From NCBI RefSeq assembly GCF_900109265.1, contig NZ_FNZM01000013.1, positions 186,001-250,000 on the forward strand: DNA of 64,000 nucleotides, in the 5' to 3' direction. Below, piece by piece: positions 1 to 7,712 of this stretch (the first letter of the stretch is position 1; every line of letters begins with the position of its first letter). The notes below the pieces were generated by a model. That model made no database searches and had not been told where the DNA came from. It saw only the letters and a program-made list of their open reading frames with translations. The translations under genes and the position numbers were made by a program. Source of the DNA: Paraburkholderia tropica. Lineage in GTDB: Bacteria > Pseudomonadota > Gammaproteobacteria > Burkholderiales > Burkholderiaceae.

Positions 1-1142
1 TGCGCAGAAGGCGTCCACGACAAAGCCGACGGACTTTGCAGCCCCATCGCAGAACGCGAATCCAGCCAGTTCGTCTGCGCGTCGAAACCCACGATCCATT
101 GCAGATTGTCGCCAGTATCGAGCGTCGCCGCTACGCGGCCGCCCGCCGTTCGACGACGCACATCCGAGGCCATCGCCATGCTGCCGGACGGCGTCGCGCG
201 CAACGTATAGTTATCCATACGATGTTCGAAAGCGTTGTAGTAAACCTGCGCTTCGATCTTCCGGATCACGCTACCGAGATGCTGTTTCTCGAATCGCAAT
301 GCAACGCTGTCACGCTTGAAACGCACGCCATCCATGCCGCGGCCGGCGTAACGCGCGTGACCGTTTCCCGTCCCCGCATCGAGTTCGATGCGTGTATCCG
401 CATCGGGCGTCACGCCGAGCGCGATATCGGTATTCCATTTATCCCAGGCGGAAGGCACCGATTGACCGTTGCCGTCACGATAATCCTGCGCGTGCGATTT
501 GTTCGCGTTCACGCGTGCGTAGACATCGGGATTGCCTGCCGTGAGTTCGAGATTCTCGTCGTTGCGGCCGTTCGTGCCGCCCATTACGCTTGCATCCACG
601 TGCGCGCCGGCTGTGTCGAAACGCGGCGCTTCGCGCTCGAACAACACCGTGCCCGCCGATGCGCCAGGACCGTACAACACCGTTTGCGGCCCTTTGATGA
701 CCGTGACCTTGTCGTAGCTCTCCGGCGCGACGTACGACGATGGCGAGTCCATGCGCGCCGGGCACGCGCCTTGTGTCGGCGCGCCGTTCGCAAGCAGATT
801 CAGACGCGAGCCGAACATGCCGCGCAAAACGGGATCGCCGTTAGTACCGCCACTGCGAATAGCCGTGAAACCCGGCACGGTTTTCAGATAGTCGGCGCCG
901 TCACTCGCGGGCAACGGCTGACGCGGCGTCTTTGGATCGGTCTCGGAGATAAAGGAATTCTTGAGCGGACGCGCGACGACTTCGACGCGGGGAAGCACGA
1001 ATTCCGCCTCAGGGACGCCGCCGCTCGATACATCGTCCTGAGAAGCAGCTTGTGCATCAAACGACCGGCACAACACCGATCCGAAAATAAACGCCATACG
1101 TGCCGCGATGTGAATCGCGGAAGAAGCTTTTGAAATGAACAT
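1..1142 (-). CDS. TonB-dependent copper receptor, N-terminal part (runs off the window)
   Basis: The minus frame stays open from an ATG at 1142 to the window edge, giving about 380 residues. After a signal-like N-terminus comes a plug domain with LRGMFGSRLNLLANG, then GACPARMDSPSSY and VTVIKGPQTVLYGPGASAG. The Cys-Pro-Ala-Arg-Met-Asp segment is characteristic of OprC/NosA-type copper receptors. It should act in the outer membrane, with TonB-driven import of copper. The DUF2946 gene lies 100 bp upstream on the same strand, a common partner. The barrel C-terminus is outside the window. Confidence 0.85.
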   Translation of the reverse strand, partial: MFISKASSAIHIAARMAFIFGSVLCRSFDAQAASQDDVSSGGVPEAEFVLPRVEVVARPLKNSFISETDPKTPRQPLPASDGADYLKTVPGFTAIRSGGTNGDPVLRGMFGSRLNLLANGAPTQGACPARMDSPSSYVAPESYDKVTVIKGPQTVLYGPGASAGTVLFEREAPRFDTAGAHVDASVMGGTNGRNDENLELTAGNPDVYARVNANKSHAQDYRDGNGQSVPSAWDKWNTDIALGVTPDADTRIELDAGTGNGHARYAGRGMDGVRFKRDSVALRFEKQHLGSVIRKIEAQVYYNAFEHRMDNYTLRATPSGSMAMASDVRRRTAGGRVAATLDTGDNLQWIVGFDAQTNWLDSRSAMGLQSPSALSWTPSA

Positions 1143-1242
1143 TCGACCCAACCCATTCGACAAACCAATAGGGCCACCCGCGCGATGCAGAGCAATCGCA
1201 CGGTGAGGCAATGACTGGCAGCAGGAAAGCGATGAAACGCGA

Positions 1243-1611
1243 TCAGGCGTCGAATGGCGGCGCGCGCAGTGGGCGGCGCAGATAGCGCACACGTGGGAGA
1301 TCGACACGAACCATCGCGGACACGGATAAACGCGCGCCGGGAATGAAGCGAATGATCTCGTGAGAAGCGGTGTTTAATGCAGGCGAGTGCGCGAGCAGAC
1401 TGCAATAGCCGCACGCGTCGAGATGCGCGGCTAAAGATTTTCCGGTTTGCGTGCTCGCGCCGTTCGCGCCATCGTGAGCGGCGGCGCTGCAAAGCACATC
1501 GGCAGGCACCTGCCCGCGTTCGATCAGTTGCGTGACGAGCGGCGCGAATACGGCCAGCAGGATCGCAAGGATCCCAAGCCAGGCGGTAAGGCGGTTCGAT
1601 CGGCGGAACAT
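1243..1611 (-). CDS. DUF2946 family protein (copper-associated)
   Basis: A 122-residue protein with one N-terminal hydrophobic segment (LGILAILLAVFAPLVTQL) followed by a soluble part with two close cysteines in DACGYCSLLAHSP near residue 68. This short Cys motif and the size fit DUF2946 proteins, which are often encoded just upstream of TonB copper receptors, as here. The cysteines and nearby histidines could bind metal, but that is inference. It probably sits in the inner membrane facing the periplasm and shares a transcript with the receptor. Confidence 0.75.
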   Translation of the reverse strand: MFRRSNRLTAWLGILAILLAVFAPLVTQLIERGQVPADVLCSAAAHDGANGASTQTGKSLAAHLDACGYCSLLAHSPALNTASHEIIRFIPGARLSVSAMVRVDLPRVRYLRRPLRAPPFDA

Positions 1612-2031
1612 CGGGCGAATGCAGGCTTCGTGGTGCGGGCGGATTCAGGTCGGAGCCTTAAGCGCGATCAATCAACGAAATGCGTGCGGAGTTTCGCGCG
1701 ACGGGCGCGGCCATTTTGTTGTCATAGCGCGCGAAAGGAAACCGAAGGCTCTGCGAGAATTGATATGCGTCACGGTGGCGCGCAATGTGATGGTCGGCGC
1801 TGCGACGTGTTGTCCGCGTTGGTGCTGGCCTTCACGCGCGAAAAGCAGCAAGCGCGGAAAACGCAATAAGGCCTGTGCGGATTTTGAAACCAGCAGAGCG
1901 GAAATGGAAAAGCCGAAGCATTGTTTGCGCCGAAAACAACGGCGTAAATGCTGGCTGATCGAACAAGAAGTGCAAAAGACCCGTGGGTCTTTTACCTTCT
2001 TCGATCATTAGTATCCTCGAGAAAAGGATAC
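1612..2031. other. Non-coding chromosomal flank between DUF2946 gene and attL
   Basis: About 420 bp without a convincing gene. It carries the two hairpins near its right end. Reading frames on the plus strand here lack a ribosome binding site and family-like sequence. The stretch next to the DUF2946 start (1612-1700) is the likely place for the copper module promoter, but I do not see a strong -35/-10 pair. Confidence 0.5.
1974..1993 (-). terminator. Probable original terminator of the tRNA-Leu gene, now stranded left of the prophage
   Basis: A near-perfect palindrome AAAAGACCCGTGGGTCTTTT gives an A-flanked, U-tailed hairpin usable in both directions. Before prophage insertion this DNA followed the 3' end of tRNA-Leu(GAG), so on the minus strand it would have ended the tRNA transcript. 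A second hairpin (GTATCCT at 2011-2017 with AGGATAC at 2025-2031) lies between it and the att repeat. Confidence 0.65.
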
Positions 2032-2058
2032 TCTCTGGTGCTCAGGGCGGGACTCGAA
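2032..2058. repeat. Left attachment site (27-bp att core)
   Basis: Exactly identical over 27 bp to 39219-39245. The shared core starts TCTCTGGTGCTCAGG and ends GACTCGAA; the match breaks at the next base on both sides. It is a copy of the tRNA-Leu 3' end carried by the phage, so attachment leaves a complete tRNA at the right end. Confidence 0.93.
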
Positions 2059-2137
2059 TGTAAACCCAAAGTCCTTTCTCCATATAGCATTGACGCTAAC
2101 ACAACAGTCAAACAACCCCCATAAGAACCCCCGGAAA

Positions 2138-2539
2138 TCAAGTGCGCCGCCGTGTTGCGTCGTTGATACACGCGACACTAAGCGCATGGATCTCTCGGAC
2201 GATTGGTGATCGATAGTCGAGGAACCATCCTGCGTTTAGGTTGAACAGCCTCATGAGCTGCTCCTCATCCGTCGGGTAGGGCTTTGCTATGACCTGACCA
2301 AGCACTTCGCGCGAAGCTTCCACAATTTTCGCGCACTCAAACCAATCGCACTCGCCCCCATTTGATTGAAGCCAAAGGCGCGACGCCTCAATGAGATGGT
2401 CAGTCCGGAGTTGCTCACCGGACCGCGCTATCGCTACCAGATGCCCGACCACCAAAAAAGTTAGGAGCTCGGCCTTCGATTCTTCATCGATCCGCACCAC
2501 TTTGTATCCTTTCGAGCAAATATGACCGAAGGCGGTCAT
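2138..2539 (-). CDS. Hypothetical prophage protein at left end
   Basis: A 133-residue protein of unknown family, mixed alpha-helical by eye, with no signal peptide or membrane segment. It is the last gene before attL and is divergent from the plus-strand gene at 2659, with 119 bp between their starts. Base composition looks lower in GC than the late genes to the right. That and its place at the element's edge suggest an accessory (moron) gene. I do not recognise a function. Confidence 0.55.
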   Translation of the reverse strand: MTAFGHICSKGYKVVRIDEESKAELLTFLVVGHLVAIARSGEQLRTDHLIEASRLWLQSNGGECDWFECAKIVEASREVLGQVIAKPYPTDEEQLMRLFNLNAGWFLDYRSPIVREIHALSVACINDATRRRT

Positions 2540-2658
2540 ATGATCGTTACCGGTCTTGCATCTCCACTACAGAATCATGAAAATCGAATCATTGCGAGCA
2601 AACCACACTTAGTCTTCAAGACAGCTCCGACGTCCATGGAGCGAAATCCCGTAAGGGC

Positions 2659-3498
2659 GTGTCTCGGACAGCAAGCCTCTTGGATATGAAGATATTTTCG
2701 ACAAACGATGTAGCGTCATCGATCCGTCGAGCACACCAATCGTTCACCCATATTCTCGTCAACAGAGGGTACACGACCATCAAGCCCGTGTTCTTCAGAT
2801 CGTCTCTGATTGGAGACCTTCCAGTGTACCAATGGGCATGGTGGAACAAGGCCACGTATGGACAGCTGGATCGATGGCGTGCAAATGGTGGCGTACTGCT
2901 GGACCAATACACGTTTTCGGATCGCTCGGGACCGGCAGATGTACTCGTGTTCGTTGAGTGCCCAATGACCATGGAGAGAATCACACGATCAGGTAGGCAT
3001 GTGGCCGAATATACGGTTTTACCTCGGCCTCACACGTGGTCGGTACATGAGCAGTGCATTGACCTGCGAACACCGTCTGTGGACCGCCTGAGAGATCTGT
3101 GGGCGGCTTGCGGCGGAAAACGCATGGCCGACGATGAACTAGCAGACGCCGTCGATCTCCCGAAACAGCACGTCCAGTACATGAGATCCAGCTTGAAGCC
3201 TGTCGAGCAATGGGAGATAAAACCTCGTCTTCGACCCGATTCCGCTGCACTCATCCCCGCATGGGAGTGGATTGGCACCGGCCGATGTGCCGAAAAAAAG
3301 GAAATTCGCGTATGCGGCCACAAGGCGGCCGTGAAGGAGATGGCGAGGCTCGGTCACATCCGTCTGCAAAAAATCCAGATCTATCCCGAAATAGAGCCGG
3401 ATTGGAGACGGCTTGATAAACGTCGCGCCAAAGCTATCACTGATCTGGCGTCAGTTCGATCACTCGTTGAGTCGCTTCCCGACCATCTTCAAGCTTGA
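2659..3498 (+). CDS. Hypothetical accessory protein, plus-strand moron next to attL
   Basis: A 279-residue protein reading against the leftward late operon. The GTG start at 2659 has TAAGGG just upstream; an in-frame ATG at 2686 is an alternative with no visible ribosome binding site. It is Trp- and Arg-rich (YQWAWWNKATYGQLDRW near residue 55), soluble, with a basic C-terminus. No family recognised. Its 3' end overlaps the opposite-strand gene ending at 3437 by 62 bp. Its orientation, edge position and lower GC are typical of genes expressed in the lysogen, such as exclusion or host-benefit factors; that role is inferred. Confidence 0.6.
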   Translation: MSRTASLLDMKIFSTNDVASSIRRAHQSFTHILVNRGYTTIKPVFFRSSLIGDLPVYQWAWWNKATYGQLDRWRANGGVLLDQYTFSDRSGPADVLVFVECPMTMERITRSGRHVAEYTVLPRPHTWSVHEQCIDLRTPSVDRLRDLWAACGGKRMADDELADAVDLPKQHVQYMRSSLKPVEQWEIKPRLRPDSAALIPAWEWIGTGRCAEKKEIRVCGHKAAVKEMARLGHIRLQKIQIYPEIEPDWRRLDKRRAKAITDLASVRSLVESLPDHLQA

Positions 3499-3967
3499 TG
3501 ACGGTCTGGCGTATTTCCTTTATACGCGGGGCATTCTGATGGTAAAGCTGGTTGAGTTCCGCTAGAGCGTGCTCAATTTCTCGATCGCCACCAGAAACTG
3601 GAGACCCACCGCGCAGCGCTATTGCAGCCTGAAGCTTTACCTTTGCCATCGCGGCGCTGTCCTTGTGATTCATCGTCGCCAGACCGTGCAATTCTTCAAG
3701 ACCTACGACACGATACGCTCTCGACAAATCAGCCAGGCGACTTTCAAACTGCTCTGCACTCATACGTGCATAAGTGGCATCTGACTTCACTGTATCGATC
3801 GCCGCGGCAAACTGCTGGAGATCAGCGGACGCCCGAATGTATCCGTCAAGCTCACGCGCGGTGCAGTCAAGCGCCGTCGAGGCGAGGAAGATATCTCCCT
3901 TGGCCTCGGTTAGAGCATCCTTGATAGATTGCTCCGAGATCAAACCAGCACGTTTAGCTCTCTTCAC
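3437..3967 (-). CDS. Phage DNA-binding protein with HTH N-terminus, small-terminase-like
   Basis: 176 residues, GTG start in a 4-bp GTGA overlap with the preceding gene. Residues about 10-50 (IKDALTEAKGDIFLASTALD then CTARELDGYIR) have the look of a helix-turn-helix of the Fis or small-terminase sort: an alanine-rich helix, a turn and a recognition helix. The rest is helical. It is the last gene of the long leftward late operon, far from large terminase (24083). A small terminase would be expected beside the large one, so this may be that subunit displaced, or another virion-operon regulator. Confidence 0.55.
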   Translation of the reverse strand: MKRAKRAGLISEQSIKDALTEAKGDIFLASTALDCTARELDGYIRASADLQQFAAAIDTVKSDATYARMSAEQFESRLADLSRAYRVVGLEELHGLATMNHKDSAAMAKVKLQAAIALRGGSPVSGGDREIEHALAELNQLYHQNAPRIKEIRQTVIKLEDGREATQRVIELTPDQ

Positions 3968-4275
3968 ACTCTCGCTCCGCTTTGTGCGACAAGCTTTTGC
4001 TCGGCCGACATAGGTTCGATGGTGAACACCCCAAGGTAAGCGTGGTCCTCAAGGTCGAAGGAGCTCTTTGGCGGAATTTCGTCGCTCGACCACATCACAG
4101 CTACCACGTTGCTATCCGGATCAGCGCGCACGCCTCGGCAAGGCTTCACCCAGATATGAACGCGGTCGAGACCATTTTCTTCTGCTTGTGAACGAGCCAA
4201 TTCGATCGCACGGTCGATGAAGCTGAGCGGCAGCGATCCATCCGTCCCACGCACCATATAAATTGCATCTTTCAC
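3964..4275 (-). CDS. Small hypothetical phage protein
   Basis: 103 residues from a GTG start that overlaps the stop of the previous gene as GTGA, with AAGGAG about 9 bases upstream. No signal peptide or membrane segment; the middle reads as a small alpha/beta fold (VHIWVKPCRG, VVAVMWSSDE). Function unknown. Tight coupling on both sides places it in the distal part of the late operon. Confidence 0.6.
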   Translation of the reverse strand: MKDAIYMVRGTDGSLPLSFIDRAIELARSQAEENGLDRVHIWVKPCRGVRADPDSNVVAVMWSSDEIPPKSSFDLEDHAYLGVFTIEPMSAEQKLVAQSGARV

Positions 4276-4430
4276 CTTTTACTCCTTTTCTTTTCCGGCA
4301 GGATCTTTACTGACTTGCCGTGCTGAACCTTGGCGAATTCCTTCCCGACTTTCTTCGGGATACCGAGGTTCGAATGCCCTTCGGCTGCCGCGTGCATGGC
4401 GCGGTTCTGCGCCTTCGACTTCATCGGCAT
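4272..4430 (-). CDS. Tiny basic phage protein (52 aa)
   Basis: Starts MPMKSKAQNRAMHAAAEGH and is rich in Lys, Ala and His. Small proteins with this opening and a following GIPKKVGKEF segment are common in phage virion operons. Role unknown; a basic DNA- or protein-binding peptide is likely. It overlaps the next gene by 4 bp and lies 178 bp downstream of the PurD-like gene, with only the 58-residue protein between them. Confidence 0.65.
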   Translation of the reverse strand: MPMKSKAQNRAMHAAAEGHSNLGIPKKVGKEFAKVQHGKSVKILPEKKRSKR

Positions 4431-4432
4431 GA

Positions 4433-4609
4433 TCAATCACTCCTGTTGATCAGGTTCCACTTTAGAAATTCCAGGACACCGACGAGCACAGCCACGGATA
4501 AGTCTCCGAATTTCTCTTGCTCTATTACGGCGAGCAATTCATCTTGCAACAGCCCAGCAAACGGATCGCGATTACGCAGCTTCACCACTTCGCATTTGTC
4601 AGTAGGCAT
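4433..4609 (-). CDS. Small hypothetical phage protein (58 aa)
   Basis: Starts at ATG 4609, one base after the TGA of the PurD-like gene (TGA-C-ATG), so translation is probably re-initiated. Contains one hydrophobic helix near the C-terminus (LSVAVLVGVLEFLKW). No known family. A longer in-frame start at 4684 would lie inside the upstream gene and is less likely. Confidence 0.55.
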   Translation of the reverse strand: MPTDKCEVVKLRNRDPFAGLLQDELLAVIEQEKFGDLSVAVLVGVLEFLKWNLINRSD

Positions 4610-4610
4610 G

Positions 4611-5954
4611 TCAGTACCCCAATCCTTTCGCGTAGCCCATGCGCTGCAGATCCGGCAGTTGCTTCTTGAGCCGCCCCACTCCAATGTCCGTGCGGTAGAA
4701 CGGGCTGTTCGGGATCTTCACCTTCTTGATCGCGCTGTACGCGCTGCGGCGTGCGCCCGTGATCGTCTCGCCAGTCCCCGTCGCGATCAGCACGTAATCG
4801 CCCGCCGTCACCGGCCCCGGCAGGTCGACAACCTTGCCGTTCACCTCGCGCGGTGCGGTGCCGAGCATGACCTCGGAAAAGTGCAGGTGCTCCATGTCCT
4901 CGGCGCCATAGATCGGGATGCCGCAGAGCTCCTTGTTCGTGATCTTCGAGTACGGGAAGTCCGGCAGCGCCATCAGCACCGAGATGCACACCTCGTCCAT
5001 GCGAATGCGCAGCGTGTCGCGCCCATCGAGCTTGTCCTTCATCCACTGCGCTGGGTCACCTTCGATGAGCGCGGTCAGGTTGTGCCGGATCGGCCAGCCG
5101 TCGCGCATCGTCCACTCGAGCGGGAACGGTCCCTTGCCGTCGGTTGGGATCATGCAATTCACGTCGACGTAGCCGACGTAACCGATCTTGCGCAGATGCT
5201 CGGTCGCAGGCTTGAGCACTTCATCGGCCAGCTTCGACTGGCGCACCACACGCACGGTCGTGCCCATCTCGCCCGTGTTCACGCCGAGATCGCCATTCAT
5301 CAGCTTCTTGTTTTCCCAGTTCTCGACCCAGCCGCGCGACCAACCGCCAGGCCCGAAGAAGCCGCCTACGGCCATTTCGATACCGTCGATCTTCTCCTGC
5401 AGGATGAACCCGTCCTGCTTCGCCGCACGGCGGTATTTGTCGATCTTGTTCCAGCGACCGAGCATATAAACCATGTCTGCGGCACTGTTCGCGACGTAGG
5501 ACATTGCGCGTTCGCCGTCGCCAGAAGGTTTCGAAACGAACGCCTTGGCCTCTTTCTTTACGTACGCGATCGCACTGTCGTAATCGTGGAAGGTCTTGCC
5601 AGGGATGATGCGCATGCCGCACTCTTCCATTACCTTCTGCCCAACTTCGCGATCAAGTTCCCATTCGACGGCCGCCAGATTGCAGCCGTAGATCGGGTAA
5701 CCGATACGTCGAAACGGCTCAAGCATTTCGAGGTAGCTGACGTTATCGGGGGTATAGATCAGGTCGGCCCAGCCGAGCCATTTGCGGCGCAGTTCGTCGT
5801 AGTCGCGGATCTTCGGCACAAGGCCCTCGCCCGCGTGCCGGTCCGTGCCGTCAGGGCGCGGTTTGTCGTACCATCGGACCTGATGCCCCCACTGCTGGCA
5901 CCGCATGAGCCAGTCCAGACAGTTCGAGCCGACGTCGATTGCCAAAATTCGCAT
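4611..5954 (-). CDS. PurD-like ATP-grasp ligase in the virion operon
   Basis: 447 residues, about the length of bacterial glycinamide ribonucleotide synthetase (PurD). Visible landmarks in order: an N-terminal Rossmann-like strand (MRILAIDVGSNCLDW), an ATP-grasp core with FVSKPSGDGERAMSYVA near residue 142, ILQEKIDGIEMAVGGFF near 188, VNTGEMGTT near 230, a metal-site region VGYVDVNCMI and PLEWTMRDGWP, and a C-terminal domain. PurD joins glycine to phosphoribosylamine. Housekeeping purD belongs with purine genes, whereas this copy sits among phage virion genes. It may make a modified metabolite, nucleotide or peptide; substrate unknown. Confidence 0.75.
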   Translation of the reverse strand: MRILAIDVGSNCLDWLMRCQQWGHQVRWYDKPRPDGTDRHAGEGLVPKIRDYDELRRKWLGWADLIYTPDNVSYLEMLEPFRRIGYPIYGCNLAAVEWELDREVGQKVMEECGMRIIPGKTFHDYDSAIAYVKKEAKAFVSKPSGDGERAMSYVANSAADMVYMLGRWNKIDKYRRAAKQDGFILQEKIDGIEMAVGGFFGPGGWSRGWVENWENKKLMNGDLGVNTGEMGTTVRVVRQSKLADEVLKPATEHLRKIGYVGYVDVNCMIPTDGKGPFPLEWTMRDGWPIRHNLTALIEGDPAQWMKDKLDGRDTLRIRMDEVCISVLMALPDFPYSKITNKELCGIPIYGAEDMEHLHFSEVMLGTAPREVNGKVVDLPGPVTAGDYVLIATGTGETITGARRSAYSAIKKVKIPNSPFYRTDIGVGRLKKQLPDLQRMGYAKGLGY

Positions 5955-5978
5955 GGTCGTTTTTCCTGTGAGACCACA

Positions 5979-6122
5979 ATGAATACGTTAAAAGCAATAG
6001 TTAAAGCATTCCCCGTCATGCTGCGTCTGCGCCTCGATGGCGAGGCGAAAGACTGGAAAACGGCTTGGGAAATGGCGCTTATTTACCTGTTTCTGAAGAA
6101 TCAAAACCAGCAGACTCATTGA
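5979..6122 (+). CDS. Possible small plus-strand ORF (47 aa) inside the late operon
   Basis: ATG at 5979 with a weak GTGAGA upstream, ending 7 bp into the tail of the opposite-strand gene at 6116. The predicted peptide starts MNTLKAIVKAFPVMLRLRL and is amphipathic. It fills a 161-bp gap between two leftward genes where I see no leftward reading frame. Codons look AT-richer than in neighbours. It could be a small moron or chance. Confidence 0.35.
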   Translation: MNTLKAIVKAFPVMLRLRLDGEAKDWKTAWEMALIYLFLKNQNQQTH

Positions 6123-7711
6123 GGTGGTCGGTCGAGTAGCATCTGCGTCACGCTCGGACTGAATCGGTTGTAGGCAGCCGCAACGGGCGCGGTCAGCGCG
6201 GCAGTGCCGCCGGCCGCCACGGTCCCCAGCGGGTGTGACATCAGGTTCTGCATCAGCGCTCGCTCGGCCGTGCCGCTCGAGGGGCGTTCCTTCATGAAGC
6301 GCTGCCCAATGTCTGCGAGCGTGCCGAGATCTCCCGCCGCGCCGCGCGCCATCGCCGAGCGCCCCGCCTGATTGCGTGTCACCGCCCCGAGCAATGCAGC
6401 CGGCGAAATGTCGCCCGTGGGAGACTTCGCGACGAGCGGCTCGACAGTCTTACCGATCGCATATTGCCGCCGTGCCTGGTCATAGGCCACGCGGTCCCGG
6501 CTGTCGAGATACTGGCTGCGCTCCTCTAGCAGATCGTCCTGCAGGTTGCTCAGCGCCGAGCGCAGATCACCATTTCCGGTTTCACGCATGCGCTTTGAAA
6601 TCGCGCTATTGATGCGGCGGAAGGCTGCGCCGGGGAGTTCGCGCGGCACATCCGACTTTCCGCCCACAGTCAGGGGCGAGAAGTCGCGCCCGGCCATCTT
6701 GTCGATCTGGTCCACGTAACCGTTGACGACGCCCGCTACCTCCGGCAACTGATTTGCGCTGTGCGAGCGCAGCTGGTCGACAAACTGGCGGCTGATGGGC
6801 AATGGCGTTTTCGCGGCGATGTCGCCGATCGTCTTGCCCGATTCGTTCATCGCTTCGCTATATGCCTTGCGCGTGAGCTTGTCGCCCGTGCCACCGATCA
6901 TGGAAACGAGGTTCCGGTTGAACGTCGCCTGATTCTGCTCACGAACAGTCTTGCCGACGAACGGATTGTCTTGTGCCAGTTCGCCCGCGTATTTCGCATA
7001 TTTGTTCCCGAACACCTGATCTGGTGTAAATCGAAAACCCATCGAATGCCCCTGCCGTAAGAGCTGCGCGGTTTCCGCATCCAACTCCGGCAGCGCATTG
7101 GCTGCCACGCGCGTCGCGCCACGCCCCACGGCATTCGCGCCGGCGCGCGCGGCACCTGCAGCACCCTCACCCGTAGCGAGCACCCCGCGCGGCACTTCGG
7201 GAATGCGCGCGAACATCGGCCCCTCAACGGGCAGACCCTGCAGGCGGCTCGCATCAAGCGCGCGCCCGGCCGTGTCTAGCATCTCGCGTCCGGCCTGCGT
7301 GCGCGGCTGATAGGTCAGCCTGTCAGCCAGCTCGACGCCCGCTTTCTCGCCCGCGCGAATGCCCTGCTGCGTGCCGTATTTCCCGCTCGCGAGCGTCTTG
7401 CCGACGCCGTACGCCGCGCCGATCGGCGCAGCGAATGCGCCAGTGGCTGCCGAAAGCCCGGCTTCGCCGATGCCGAGAATCTTGTTCGCAATGCCGTCGG
7501 CGTGCTCCGGCTTCATGTCCTGCGCCGGTCCCGTATCGCCTGGAAGACGATCGAGAGGCGCGACAGCGCGGCCTTGCGCTGCCGGTGCAGCGCCTCCAAC
7601 TGCGCCAAGTCGCTGCTGGAGAATCCCGAACGCCTGCTCCTTCGTAGCGCCGTTAGGCCCCTGCACGTCATAGGTTTTCCCGTCCGGAGAAGTGAACGTA
7701 AAGGTCGGCAT
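6116..7711 (-). CDS. Putative internal virion / DNA ejection protein
   Basis: 531 residues. The N-terminus (TFTFTSPDGKTYDVQGPNG then ATKEQAFGIL) matches a short opening module seen in many phage ejection or internal virion proteins. A long Ala/Gly-rich region (about 75-200) includes hydrophobic stretches, and the C-terminal part is helical and charged. It is the third of three consecutive large genes with ejection-protein character (9158, 7713, 6116), comparable in arrangement to P22 genes 7, 20 and 16. Probably packed in the capsid and released with DNA; assignment to a particular P22 counterpart is not possible by eye. Confidence 0.6.
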   Translation of the reverse strand: MPTFTFTSPDGKTYDVQGPNGATKEQAFGILQQRLGAVGGAAPAAQGRAVAPLDRLPGDTGPAQDMKPEHADGIANKILGIGEAGLSAATGAFAAPIGAAYGVGKTLASGKYGTQQGIRAGEKAGVELADRLTYQPRTQAGREMLDTAGRALDASRLQGLPVEGPMFARIPEVPRGVLATGEGAAGAARAGANAVGRGATRVAANALPELDAETAQLLRQGHSMGFRFTPDQVFGNKYAKYAGELAQDNPFVGKTVREQNQATFNRNLVSMIGGTGDKLTRKAYSEAMNESGKTIGDIAAKTPLPISRQFVDQLRSHSANQLPEVAGVVNGYVDQIDKMAGRDFSPLTVGGKSDVPRELPGAAFRRINSAISKRMRETGNGDLRSALSNLQDDLLEERSQYLDSRDRVAYDQARRQYAIGKTVEPLVAKSPTGDISPAALLGAVTRNQAGRSAMARGAAGDLGTLADIGQRFMKERPSSGTAERALMQNLMSHPLGTVAAGGTAALTAPVAAAYNRFSPSVTQMLLDRPPQ

Positions 7712-7712
7712 G

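Noticed and set aside
4320..6122. 600-residue open frame on the plus strand
   Set aside because: Shadow of the PurD-like gene and neighbours on the minus strand in GC-rich DNA; no SD, composition rich in Arg/His/Leu. Only its last 47 codons are considered as a separate small ORF.
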